Source: an uncultured Lachnospiraceae bacterium (GTDB taxonomy: Bacteria; Bacillota; Clostridia; Lachnospirales; Lachnospiraceae). Taken from it: DNA of 64,000 nt. The notes under the pieces are model-generated. The model made no database searches, was not told where the DNA came from, and saw nothing but the letters and a program-made list of their open reading frames with translations. Positions within the stretch are counted from its first letter, which is position 1; the number at the start of each line of letters is the position of its first letter. Shown one piece after another: positions 16,083 through 24,857 of the stretch. A program made the position numbers and the translations under genes. Where the stretch lies: assembly GCA_902786205.1 (NCBI GenBank), contig CADABQ010000010.1, positions 61,273 to 125,272 of the forward strand, in the 5' to 3' direction.

Positions 16083-16328
16083 TTACACAAGTTCTTTTTG
16101 TTTTTTATATGGTTTTACAATTTTTTCACTATCATCAGGAAGAAATTCAACAATATCATTTGGCGTACAGTCTAAAATGTGGCAAAGACGTTCTACCGTA
16201 AGTAAGGTAACGTTTTTGCCTTTTTTTAATCCATCTAATGTCTTATTGTCTATTCCAGATTTCAGCAATCGATATTGTGAAATCTGTTTTACTCTCATAG
16301 TATCCCATAATGGCTGGTAACTAATCAT
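16083..16328 (-). CDS. XRE-family HTH regulator, Cro/CI type
   Basis: The 81-residue protein is almost entirely a helix-turn-helix domain: LWDTMRVKQISQYRLLKSGIDNKTLDGLKKG, then LLTVERLCHILDCTPNDIVEF, the pattern of the short HTH_26-type repressors. ATG 16328 is chosen over 16364 because GAGGTG lies 7 bp upstream. A short basic tail follows. Targets are unknown; the divergent gene at 16582 and the convergent small membrane protein are the nearest candidates. Confidence 0.85.
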   Translation of the reverse strand: MISYQPLWDTMRVKQISQYRLLKSGIDNKTLDGLKKGKNVTLLTVERLCHILDCTPNDIVEFLPDDSEKIVKPYKKQKELV

Positions 16329-16581
16329 AAAAGCACCTCTTTTTTGTATATAGTATGTGTTCACATTATAGGAAAAATACTTTTTTTAGTAGATTGGCAA
16401 AATTCACTGTGGAATATTTCACAAGTATGTGTTAGAATAAGGATTGTTTACAAAATATAACAAAAATATTACAGAAAAATTATAGTTATACCTATAACAA
16501 GGAGAGTAAAGAAAAAGAAAGGACGTGGTATTGTTTTTTATAAATACCTTAAAATTTCAAGAAAGGGATAAATATTATAAT

Positions 16582-17832
16582 ATGAAAATATGGACATTAC
16601 AAAGAAAAGAAGTTGTAGATATTATTGAGAAGGAAGGATATTATCAACCAAATTTTGAAAAAAGCGATTTTATAAGGGATGAACCCGAGCTGAAAGCATT
16701 GTATCAACTGGTGTTAAGAGGGTTTAACTGTAATAATAATATAAATAGTCCTGGAGTAATTTTTGGATTTATGGAGTCGGATGCTGATTGTATACATGAA
16801 ATTTCTGATTTTGGAGAGTTTCTTGAGAAACATAAGAAGCAACTATGTGCATTATGGAATAGAATGTTAAAACAAGGAAAAAGTGTGTTATTAGAATTGG
16901 AGTATAATGTGGAATTTAATCCAATATTTATAGATTTGAATGATTTTCAGTTTCTAATGCCTCCTATAATAACAACAGCACCATATCAGGAAAGTGATAT
17001 TGAAAGACTTTGCAACAATATTTTAGACGGAGAGGTATATCATTCCAAATTCCCAAGTGGGGTTATTCAGGTACACGCTCCCAATATTTTTCGGGAAGAT
17101 ATTGTAGGAATTTATGATTTAGAAAAAAAAGATGTCTTACAAGAGACAGAATTGAAACAAAAGCATGTTATTGTAAATGATAAAATCAGAAATAAAAAAT
17201 TACAATTATTTTTATATCATGTAAAAGATATTAGTGAAACTATTTTGTTCAATCAATTTGACATGCATAAGATGGAGTTGGATTATACAAATAGTATGGA
17301 TAGAAATACGATGTTACCATGTGTAACATATTATGGAAAAATGGAACACATCGTGTTTGAGAAGGTAGATATATCTAATATATTTGTTGCATATGAGTTT
17401 TGTGTATTACATGGATTAATTAAAATGGAAGATATTTTTGTTAGCACTACAGCTTTTGTTGTTGCTAATGAATTTCAAATACAGTATAGAAAAAAGCTAA
17501 AAAAAGAATATCATAAAAACAGCATTGTATTACAAAAATTTACAGATACTGTGCAAGAATTTGCAGAAAAAGAACTTAAAGAGTACTTGCAAATTGATAA
17601 TATTTATCTCGGCTGCCAAATAGTGCATGATAAAGAAAATGGAAAGATCAGAGTATTGTATGATGCGGTTATTAATGAAAGACGAATCGAGGGAGTGGAA
17701 GTAACAGACTTGTATGACGCATATGAATTTTGTGACAGTATTGGAAAGGAAAAACTGGAAAGCGATATTATTCAAACAGCAGAAATGGTTTTGGTAACAG
17801 TGTTTCAGGGGAAATATTTGTATCCGTTGTAA
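16582..17832 (+). CDS. Protein of unknown function with DUF3841-like N-terminus
   Basis: The 416-residue soluble protein has no signal peptide. The first ~180 residues (MKIWTLQRKEVVDIIEKEG..., SPGVIFGFMESD, LLELEYN) look like DUF3841 as I remember it. The remaining ~230 residues match nothing I recognise. Two segments in the C-terminal part, FVAYEFCVLHGLIK and YDAYEFCDSIGKEK, are similar to each other, suggesting an internal duplication of about 120 residues. ATG 16582 gives the family-like start; the upstream reading from 16525 is less convincing, though the ribosome site for 16582 is weak. The next gene starts 60 bp downstream. Confidence 0.65.
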   Translation: MKIWTLQRKEVVDIIEKEGYYQPNFEKSDFIRDEPELKALYQLVLRGFNCNNNINSPGVIFGFMESDADCIHEISDFGEFLEKHKKQLCALWNRMLKQGKSVLLELEYNVEFNPIFIDLNDFQFLMPPIITTAPYQESDIERLCNNILDGEVYHSKFPSGVIQVHAPNIFREDIVGIYDLEKKDVLQETELKQKHVIVNDKIRNKKLQLFLYHVKDISETILFNQFDMHKMELDYTNSMDRNTMLPCVTYYGKMEHIVFEKVDISNIFVAYEFCVLHGLIKMEDIFVSTTAFVVANEFQIQYRKKLKKEYHKNSIVLQKFTDTVQEFAEKELKEYLQIDNIYLGCQIVHDKENGKIRVLYDAVINERRIEGVEVTDLYDAYEFCDSIGKEKLESDIIQTAEMVLVTVFQGKYLYPL

Positions 17833-17892
17833 GTAAAATTTATGAGTGGAAAGGAAGATAAATAACAAGAATATAAAAAGGAGGAATACATT

Positions 17893-18405
17893 ATGTTTTT
17901 AGAAAATTATTATTATGATATTATGGATATGGATGTGAAAGATTTTAAAAACTGTCATAATAAAATTGATTTATATAATAAGAGAGTTAGGGATGTAAAA
18001 GAAAATCTGAGCAGAGTAAATGCTTTTATAGCACATCATGAAGGAGAAAAGAAAAAACAGAATGGGTTATTGGAACGCTGGAATAAAAAAGCAGAACAAT
18101 ATTTGGAAATAGCAGATAAAGCCGTCCAAGAAAATAACTTTCACGAAGAAACGGTTGCTATAGAGGAATACTCCAGAATATGTTCTCGAAAAATATATAT
18201 AGAAATGGAAAATGAATACCATGATTCAGAATTAGCTTTGTTACATAGAGCACATGAAAAGCTGATTAAAGATGTAATTGCTTTAAAAGAAATGGAAAAT
18301 TCAATCAGAAACGAATGCGAAGGAGAACCTAAAACTGTAATTGCTCAGAAAGAAGAAAAGAAAGAGCCTATATTTTCAGCATATACAAATGTTGTTATTA
18401 AGTAA
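17893..18405 (+). CDS. Unrecognised coiled-coil protein
   Basis: The 170-residue charged protein is predicted almost wholly alpha-helical with long coiled-coil stretches (about residues 20-60 and 85-140) and an acidic/basic mix. There is no membrane segment or signal peptide. AGGAGG sits 10 bp ahead of ATG 17893. It follows the 416-residue gene by 60 bp on the same strand and is probably co-transcribed. The C-terminus ends EEKKEPIFSAYTNVVIK and a dispersed hairpin repeat begins 19 bp after the stop. No function can be assigned. Confidence 0.65.
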   Translation: MFLENYYYDIMDMDVKDFKNCHNKIDLYNKRVRDVKENLSRVNAFIAHHEGEKKKQNGLLERWNKKAEQYLEIADKAVQENNFHEETVAIEEYSRICSRKIYIEMENEYHDSELALLHRAHEKLIKDVIALKEMENSIRNECEGEPKTVIAQKEEKKEPIFSAYTNVVIK

Positions 18406-18423
18406 ACAAAGTTTATAAAGAAA

Positions 18424-18556
18424 CAAGAGCATTCATTGCCGTTAGGGCGGATGAGACTCTTGAGCGAAGAGCGGAGTTCAAGCCCCCGACCTCGTAAGGC
18501 ACGAAGTGCCGCTTCTATATGAGCAAGTAGCAAAACGGATTGCAAATATCATTGGC
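18424..18556. repeat. Dispersed structured repeat, full copy
   Basis: The hairpin pairs CAAGAG with CTCTTG and CATTGCC with GGGCGGATG. GTTCAAGC, CCTCGTAAGGCACG and the tail ACGGATTGCAAATATCATTGGC follow. This is the same layout as 6794 and 14033 with a different outer stem sequence. Confidence 0.65.
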
Positions 18557-18625
18557 GGTATTTGCAATATAACAAAACATAGAAAGTTATATAAAACAGC
18601 GACAATAGAAAGGAACAACAAGGTA

Positions 18626-19003
18626 ATGACTGAAATTGAAAAATGGCTCAAGATGTATGGGAATTATCCAGTAAAAAAAACAAGCACCTCCAAGAAAGAT
18701 GAGCTTAACGAAAGAATAAGAAGAAAATTAAGCAGCAGACCGTTATTTAAAACAACACCAGAAGAACGCTTAGCTGACTTGAAACTGTGAACATCTGAAG
18801 AATATTATCCGGGTATACATACGCAGACCATGAATTTACCAATATATCGTGCAGACAAATTTATCCAAGATACCATCTTGGATATTACATCAGAAGGAGG
18901 AAAAATTTTAAATATGAATACTACACCTTCTACAATATTAGGTTTTCAGACAATGTATGTGGCAATTGTATATGAAATGCCAAGTTGGGAAAGTAGATTG
19001 TAA
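18626..19003 (+). pseudogene. Possible small gene interrupted by one in-frame stop
   Basis: A frame from ATG 18626 (MTEIEKWLKMYGNYPVKK...) stops at TGA 18788-18790. The same frame then continues without a stop to TAA 19001-19003 (containing MNLPIYRADKFIQDTILDI and FQTMYVAIVYEMPSWE). Codon content on both sides looks gene-like. It may be one gene split by a nonsense change, or two tiny genes (18626-18790 and 18830-19003). Neither half is recognised. Confidence 0.3.
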
Positions 19004-19044
19004 CAGGTATTTTTTACAATACAAGAAAAGGAGAAAATTAAATT

Positions 19045-22000
19045 ATGCAAAGAAACAAAAAATTAGCAAAACGAATCGGTTGCGGTTTATTAGCAGGAAC
19101 ATTAGTAGCATCATCATTTGTACCATTTAGTAATAACACATTAGTAGCAAAGGCAAGTTCAAGTTTGCTGACAGAAGATAATACTATAAATATTACTGAT
19201 AATATAACATATACAAATTCTTCTGGTCATGTTCTGGTTTTAGATAAGGCAAATTGTGAATATATAAAGCATGAAAATGATATTTATGATGATTATGGTA
19301 ACCTTTACACTGGTGATATTGTTAAATTAAGTTATCGTCTACCAGTTGGAGCAACATGGAATGACTTTTACGAGCAATATTGCGTGGTGAATTTAAAGTG
19401 TGTAAAAAACCCTAATGAAGCAACCATAAAGGAAGCAATTGTACCTAGAACGGTAACAGAAAGAATAGGATCAGAAACAAAAGCTTTACCTGTAATCGAA
19501 TTAGGAGAAGACGCATTTAAAAATAGTACATATACTACTGTCAAAATACCTGATACAGTAATCAAAATATCTGATAGTGCATTCCGCAACTCTTCTAACT
19601 TAGAAAAAGTTGTATTCCTAAATAAAGATGGGAAGACAACTAATTCCGGAGAAAATCTCATGGAGATTGGCTCCTATGCATTTGCAGGTTGCAGCAAATT
19701 GACAACAGCAACAATACCGGCGCAATTACTTGAAGCAAAAGTAAATGATGAAGGAAATTTTGCATCAAGCCTCACTGGCTATATAGGCTGCAATAATAAA
19801 TTTGGTTCAGATGTTTTTCGAGATTGTGTATCATTAACACAAGTAACAATAGGAAATGATAGCAATAAAAATATTGAAATACCGGATAACACATTTGCAG
19901 GATGCAAGGCGTTGGAGAAAATCGAATTTGCTGAAAATATAAAAAATGTTTTAATAGGAAAATCAGCATTTGCCGGATTAGATAAATTAAAAAAGCTCAC
20001 ATTAGATTTCGATGTGGTAGTATCATCTTATGCATTTTCAAATGACACCAACTTAATCAACGTTGAGTTTAATGGTAATGTGACGGAAAATAGATATGAT
20101 TCTTACGGTGGAGCAAGAGGATTGTTCAAAGGTTCTTTTTTAGTAGGTAATTCCGATGAACAGCCTACAGTGAAATTTAACGCATCTAAAAAAAATCCCA
20201 GTGAAAAATTAACGGTCACAATACCGGCTAATTGTTTTGAAATAGCAACAGGATTGAAAAAAGTTGAATTTTCAAAAGAAGTTGATACGGTAATTATAAA
20301 TAGATATGCTTTTACAAATACGGGAATTGAGGAATTAAAATTTGATTGTAAAAACGTTGAAGTTCGAGAACGTGGTTTATCCGCATTAGGTTCACATACA
20401 AAGTCTGTAGTATTCAATAATTCGGAAATGACAACATTATACCCGGAATGTTTTCTGGATACTACATCTTCGCAAAGCGAAGTGCAGGTATTGGACAATA
20501 TAGATATCAATAAAATAGTTCTTAATTCAAAAGAAGTGGCATTGGTGTACAAATATGTAGAAGATGGAAAAAGGCAAGGCGATATATTTGCAGGTATTGG
20601 AAAAAATTGTAGTTTGTATTTTGGAAAAAATGTAGAAAAAATATATGGTTCCATTACTGATTTTTTGTATAGAAACAATAGTAATGCACAATATGAGGTA
20701 AGACAGGGATTAGGTAGTATTAAAAAAGTATATATCACTAATCCAAAAACAGAGCAAGGTTATAAATCAGATTACACACAGCAGTTGTTTTTGAGTGATA
20801 ATGATTGTACAATATATGGATATGAAGGCTGTGATTTATATGATGAAACTGTGAAAAGGATAAAAACATCATCTTATAAAAAATTGAAGGCACTTCCGTA
20901 TGTAAAAAAGATAGAGGTAGGAAATAAAGAGCAGATTAAATTTGTAAACACAAAAGGATTTGATGAAAAGATGGTCCGCATATATGCAGACCTTGCAAAC
21001 GATACAAATGAATTATTAAATTATTCTGAAGATGGAGTTGCTGGATATGAGTTGACAAAGGAATCGCTGGATAAAATAAAACAAACTAATGGATTGGATA
21101 AAGAAACACAAATATATATTGAATTTTTATACGCTAATCAAAAATGCGGCACAGAGGTAACAATGATCCCTAAAGCTGTAGCAGATTTCACGCCATCCGT
21201 AAAAGAAAACATAAAACTCGTAGAAGGTACAAAACTTGATAAGGCAGCATTTACATTAGCAAATATTGCATACAATGATGGTACTACGGCTGAAATCGCA
21301 ACAGAGGATTTCAGTGTTCGTTTGAAATCCGGAAACGACACATTAACAAAAGGAACCAATACAGTGATTGTAACCTATAAAGGTGTTGAAAAAGAGATTG
21401 ATGTAACGGCTGAAACAAAAAAAATCACAAAATTGACAGCAAAATTAAAAAATGAGAATAAGAAATATTACGCTGGAAGTACGATTACAAGTGATGACTT
21501 TGAAGTGACGGCAGAATATAACAATGGCGATGTAGTAACGGATTTCAGAAATTTTACGGTAAGTGCAAATGTTATCCCTGAAAGCGTTATGGCTGGTACA
21601 CCGTATGTGATTAAAATAAATGCAGAAGATGCAAATGCAGAAGTAGCGTTACCGATTTCACAATCAGAGATCAGTTTCCTTCTTGCGTCTTATAGCGGAG
21701 CCGGAGTATTAGAAGGAGACAGTGTTGATAAGAAAAACATCTCCGTAATTGCTGTTTATGGAAGTGGAAAAAGAAAAGAATTAAAACAGGATGAATATAC
21801 ATTAGTATATGAACCGATCAAGGCAGATACAAAAAATGAAGTTAAGATCATTTTATTGGAAGATGCTACAAAGACAACAAGCATTGAAGTAACAGGATTA
21901 AAGAGGACTTCATTTGATCCGGTGACATCACCAACGGTTGAACCTACATTAATCCCGACAACAGCACCGACTGCAGTACCTACCGTAACTCCTGTTACAA

Positions 22001-22644
22001 CGGCAATACCATCAACAAATCCTACTGTAACGCCTGTTGTGACAGTAGCTCCTACAGCTGATGTAACAGTACCAACAACAATACCTACGACAACACCATC
22101 TATACCACCGGTAATCACACCACCGGTACCAACGATTGTTCCAATTGAAACAGTGAAACCGGGACCGGTTCCCAATACAGGTGTTACAAAATTAAAAGCA
22201 AACAAATATACATTAGGTGTAAAGGAAAAAGCAACAATTTCTTTAACAGGAGGAAAAGCAGTTAAATTTGCAACCAGCGACAAAAAGATTGCGACAGTGT
22301 CTCAAAAAGGTGAAATAAAAGCTGTTAAGACCGGAACAGTAAACATCAAAGTTACGGATGAATTTGGTGCAGTAAAAATAGTAAAGATTACGGTTAAAAA
22401 GGCACCTAAGAGCGTAAAGGCTACTGTAAAGTCAAGAACCTTACATGTGGGTAAGAAAGTTACGATCAAAGCTAAGTTCACAAAAGGTTACTATAGTAAT
22501 AAATTAACCTATACTTCAAGTAATAAAAAAGTAGCGACTGTCAGCAAAACAGGAGTGATTTTAGCAAAGAAAAAAGGAAAGACAATGATCACCGTAAAGA
22601 CGTATAACGGAAAGAAAGCGAAAGTAACCATAAGTGTGAAATAA
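19045..22644 (+). CDS. BspA-like leucine-rich-repeat surface protein with Ig-like domains
   Basis: This 1199-residue secreted protein has a signal peptide at residues 1-37 (KKLAKRIGCGLLAGTLVASSF). LRR_5/BspA-type repeats cover about residues 130-480 (IGSYAFAGCSKL, IPDNTFAGCKALEKI, IGKSAFAGLDKLKKL). Bacterial Ig-like modules follow (about 700-960), then a Pro/Thr-rich stalk of PT-x-x-P units (about 968-1047), and two C-terminal Big_2 domains with KVATVSKTGVILAKKKGKTMITV. No LPXTG or SLH anchor is visible. Such proteins typically bind host or fibre components, which is inference here. GAAAAGGAG precedes ATG 19045. Confidence 0.92.
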   Translation: MQRNKKLAKRIGCGLLAGTLVASSFVPFSNNTLVAKASSSLLTEDNTINITDNITYTNSSGHVLVLDKANCEYIKHENDIYDDYGNLYTGDIVKLSYRLPVGATWNDFYEQYCVVNLKCVKNPNEATIKEAIVPRTVTERIGSETKALPVIELGEDAFKNSTYTTVKIPDTVIKISDSAFRNSSNLEKVVFLNKDGKTTNSGENLMEIGSYAFAGCSKLTTATIPAQLLEAKVNDEGNFASSLTGYIGCNNKFGSDVFRDCVSLTQVTIGNDSNKNIEIPDNTFAGCKALEKIEFAENIKNVLIGKSAFAGLDKLKKLTLDFDVVVSSYAFSNDTNLINVEFNGNVTENRYDSYGGARGLFKGSFLVGNSDEQPTVKFNASKKNPSEKLTVTIPANCFEIATGLKKVEFSKEVDTVIINRYAFTNTGIEELKFDCKNVEVRERGLSALGSHTKSVVFNNSEMTTLYPECFLDTTSSQSEVQVLDNIDINKIVLNSKEVALVYKYVEDGKRQGDIFAGIGKNCSLYFGKNVEKIYGSITDFLYRNNSNAQYEVRQGLGSIKKVYITNPKTEQGYKSDYTQQLFLSDNDCTIYGYEGCDLYDETVKRIKTSSYKKLKALPYVKKIEVGNKEQIKFVNTKGFDEKMVRIYADLANDTNELLNYSEDGVAGYELTKESLDKIKQTNGLDKETQIYIEFLYANQKCGTEVTMIPKAVADFTPSVKENIKLVEGTKLDKAAFTLANIAYNDGTTAEIATEDFSVRLKSGNDTLTKGTNTVIVTYKGVEKEIDVTAETKKITKLTAKLKNENKKYYAGSTITSDDFEVTAEYNNGDVVTDFRNFTVSANVIPESVMAGTPYVIKINAEDANAEVALPISQSEISFLLASYSGAGVLEGDSVDKKNISVIAVYGSGKRKELKQDEYTLVYEPIKADTKNEVKIILLEDATKTTSIEVTGLKRTSFDPVTSPTVEPTLIPTTAPTAVPTVTPVTTAIPSTNPTVTPVVTVAPTADVTVPTTIPTTTPSIPPVITPPVPTIVPIETVKPGPVPNTGVTKLKANKYTLGVKEKATISLTGGKAVKFATSDKKIATVSQKGEIKAVKTGTVNIKVTDEFGAVKIVKITVKKAPKSVKATVKSRTLHVGKKVTIKAKFTKGYYSNKLTYTSSNKKVATVSKTGVILAKKKGKTMITVKTYNGKKAKVTISVK

Positions 22645-22696
22645 CAAAAAGGAGCGGATGTGCAAAGTAATGTTTTCGTACATCGGCTCCTTTTGC
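22645..22696 (+). terminator. Terminator after the BspA-like gene
   Basis: AAAAGGAGC-GGATGT pairs with ACATC-GGCTCCTTTT. Another inverted repeat, CCTCTATC/GATAGAGG, follows at about 22698-22725. Confidence 0.8.
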
Positions 22697-22751
22697 TTCC
22701 TCTATCAGAACGAGTGTCCGATAGAGGAAAGAAAATTACTCGTACTAGTGC

Positions 22752-23165
22752 TTAACGCCTATTCCAAGAAATAAATTTTTGTAACTTATCTACTACAGAA
22801 GGACATGTTTTGTTATACATTTTTTCTGAGTTAGCGAATTGGCAAAAGAATTTTACCGCAAGGCTTTTGGGAAAATCTTTTGCTAAATCATTCATGTTAT
22901 GCGAGATTTCTTCAAAAGAATAATATTTTGCATAAGTCATGACATCAATTAAGGTTTGCGAATCCGCTGGATAGACTTCTAAAATATAAGCGGAAAGATA
23001 GCAAAAGATTTCCTGTTCGTTACGTGTGGACATGAGTTTTCTTGCTAAAAGTAAAATATCACGCTCTGTAAACTGTCCGTTTTTGCAGGACATGTGTTCC
23101 AAAAGCGTGATACTTCCTGGTGTTTGATGGTTTCTGATTGTGTTTCGTTTGTTTCTCTTAAACAT
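22752..23165 (-). CDS. Hypothetical protein, 137 residues
   Basis: The frame reads MFKRNKRNTIRNHQTPGSIT..., with helical segments such as RDILLLARKLMSTRNEQEIF and SLAVKFFCQFANSEKMY. No signal peptide, membrane segment or known domain was recognised. ATG 23165 is chosen because AAAGAGGAA lies upstream on the minus strand; the longer reading from 23246 begins in non-coding-looking DNA. It stands alone, convergent with the BspA-like gene. Confidence 0.6.
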   Translation of the reverse strand: MFKRNKRNTIRNHQTPGSITLLEHMSCKNGQFTERDILLLARKLMSTRNEQEIFCYLSAYILEVYPADSQTLIDVMTYAKYYSFEEISHNMNDLAKDFPKSLAVKFFCQFANSEKMYNKTCPSVVDKLQKFISWNRR

Positions 23166-23715
23166 ACAAATTCCTCTTTTCTTAATTTTTAGTAACTGTA
23201 GTGCATACAGTCCCAAAAACCCGCACAACGCGCGAATAGCGCGCAAGAGGAAAAATGTACTTTTTCTGTGTGTCTCATAAATTTGTGTCCAACTAAAATC
23301 ATTTCACATAATCAGCCGCAAAAAGATTCCGAGAGTAAATAAAAGAGGCGACTGGGTAAAAGAAAAACGAGAAGAAAGATAAAAATAGAAAAATAGAATA
23401 GCGGCGACGAAAAATAGTAGAGGAATTGAGCGAGAATACTATAATGCGGATGACTTTCAAATTGCTTGTTTTAGTTAAAAACTGGTCATTGGTCAAAAAA
23501 ACTGGTTGTCTGTCTTAAAATCCTAAATTATGGTTTATTTTGTGTATAATAAGATTTGTAAAAAACAACGCAAAGAAAAAAATATCGGTGTTGTTTTTAC
23601 CAGTTTCATAATTTAGCCTACTGGTTTTTAGAAAAAACCAAGAAAGAGTGATACTCCTTGATTCTCTTTGTTCTTGTAGGTTATTACGTTTTCTTTATTT
23701 GGAATAACCAATCTA
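23166..23715. other. Gene-free region with nested inverted repeats around a -10-like box
   Basis: No credible gene is present; the minus frame 23299-23496 is low-complexity Phe/Ser-rich. Two nested inverted repeats occur: CTAAATTATG 23523-23532 with CATAATTTAG 23607-23616, and AAAAACAAC 23561-23569 with GTTGTTTTT 23590-23598. A TATAAT (23545-23550) lies inside. A hairpin TGGTTTTT/AAAAACCA follows at 23622-23640. The region could encode a small RNA or hold an operator. Confidence 0.4.
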
Positions 23716-23719
23716 AACA

Positions 23720-23755
23720 AAAGGTCCTATTCAGTTGCTGAATAGGACCTTTTTC
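23720..23755 (+). terminator. Strong terminator hairpin
   Basis: A perfect 15-bp stem, AAAGGTCCTATTCAG with CTGAATAGGACCTTT, has a 3-nt loop and T run. It would end a plus-strand transcript from the gene-free region upstream, which strengthens the idea that something is transcribed there. Confidence 0.85.
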
Positions 23756-23784
23756 TCGCTTTATAGAATGAATTTTCCGATAAC

Positions 23785-23829
23785 GAAAAAAAGCATCCAA
23801 GTGAATCGCTCACTTGGATGCTCTCTTTT
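23785..23829 (-). terminator. Terminator of the Rpn remnant
   Basis: AGCATCCAAGTGA pairs with TCACTTGGATGCT, followed on the minus strand by seven T. Confidence 0.85.
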
Positions 23830-23837
23830 CAATAATA

Positions 23838-24149
23838 CTATTCTGTTTCGGAAGAGTATTCATTCCAATACTCTTCTGCTTTTTCTGCTGTAATATTGAG
23901 TTTTTTCTTTACTCGTTCCAATATTGCTTCTTTGGGTAATCCAATGTCCACACCCATTTCTATAATAGCCTTTGCACTTTCTTCTTCAGCATACTCTTTT
24001 GCATACTCTTTTGCATACTCTTCAACCACATTGCTCATTTTAGCTCGACCTCCTTCGGTTGTTTTAAAATAATTGAACCCGTCACGCAATTTGGGGGGAT
24101 CTTTTGTCCCATGACTGATAATACCGAAACATGCGATCTGGATGTGCAA
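23838..24149 (-). pseudogene. C-terminal remnant of an Rpn-family (YhgA-like) nuclease
   Basis: From about residue 18 the 103-residue frame reads PPKLRDGFNYFKTTEGG, then MSNVVEEYAKEYAKEYAEEE and a helical tail (IGLPKEAILERVKKKLNITAEKAEEYW). This is the usual C-terminus of the recombination-promoting nuclease / PD-(D/E)XK transposase-like family, normally about 300 residues. The whole N-terminal nuclease domain is missing and the leading residues do not belong to the family. It contains a short in-frame repeat (YAKE-YAKE-YAEE). A surviving short product from ATG 24038 is possible but unlikely to be catalytic. Confidence 0.7.
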
Positions 24150-24155
24150 TATAGT

Positions 24156-24821
24156 TTATTGTTTTTCCACCACTTCATTCTTATTTTTATAAATAGAATG
24201 TGCATTTACATAGCCTCGAACCATAGAAAGTGGATAAACATTAGATTCTTTTCCGATGATCGTACCGGGATTTAGTACACTATTGCAGCCTACTTCTACG
24301 TTGTCCCCTAAGATAGCCCCCATTTTCTTTAACTTTGTTTCTACCTTGCCTTCCTTTGTAAGAATAGTAACCAATGTTTTATCCGATTTTACATTAGAAG
24401 TAATGGAGCCGGCACCCATATGTGATTTATAACCTAAAATAGAGTCACCTACATAATTATAATGTGGTACCTGTACTTTATTAAATAGAAGTACGTTCTT
24501 CAATTCCGTGGAATTTCCTACAACAGCACCTTCTCCTACAATGGCATTGCCACGGATAAAGGCACAATGGCGAATTTCTGCATTTTTTTCGATGATAGCA
24601 GGACCGTTGATAAATGCAGTTGGCGCAACAGTGGCAGATTTTGCAATCCATACATTTTCGCCACGCTTTTCGTATTCTTCTGCAGGAAGAGTAGCACCAA
24701 GACTAAGAATAAAATCACTGATTTTTGGTAAAACCTCCCATGGGTAAGTGGTGCCTTCAAAAATAGAGGCGGCGATGGTTTCTGAAAATGTGAATAATTC
24801 TTTGTTTTCTAATTGTTTCAT
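24156..24821 (-). CDS. Left-handed beta-helix (hexapeptide) transferase, GlmU-like
   Basis: This 221-residue protein is built of hexapeptide repeats: ATVAPTAFINGPAIIEKNAEIRH, AIVGEGAVVGN, then DNVEVGCNSVLNPGTIIGKES. In many Firmicutes such proteins are annotated as UDP-N-acetylglucosamine pyrophosphorylase, but only the acyltransferase-type beta-helix is present, not the nucleotidyltransferase fold, so an acetyltransferase or non-catalytic carrier role is more likely. ATG 24821 is preferred over TTG 24830 because AAAGGA lies a suitable 9 bp upstream of it. topB is upstream on the same strand, 37 bp away, suggesting co-transcription. Confidence 0.85.
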   Translation of the reverse strand: MKQLENKELFTFSETIAASIFEGTTYPWEVLPKISDFILSLGATLPAEEYEKRGENVWIAKSATVAPTAFINGPAIIEKNAEIRHCAFIRGNAIVGEGAVVGNSTELKNVLLFNKVQVPHYNYVGDSILGYKSHMGAGSITSNVKSDKTLVTILTKEGKVETKLKKMGAILGDNVEVGCNSVLNPGTIIGKESNVYPLSMVRGYVNAHSIYKNKNEVVEKQ

Positions 24822-24857
24822 GTGAATCAATCCTTTCTTTTTTATAGTTTATGTTGA

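Noticed and set aside
21756..22283. 175-residue Val/Gly/Thr-rich minus frame
   Set aside because: It is the antisense of the Pro/Thr stalk of the surface protein; low complexity explains the open frame.
23299..23496. 65-residue minus frame
   Set aside because: Phe/Ser-rich low complexity, no ribosome site, in a region with inverted repeats.
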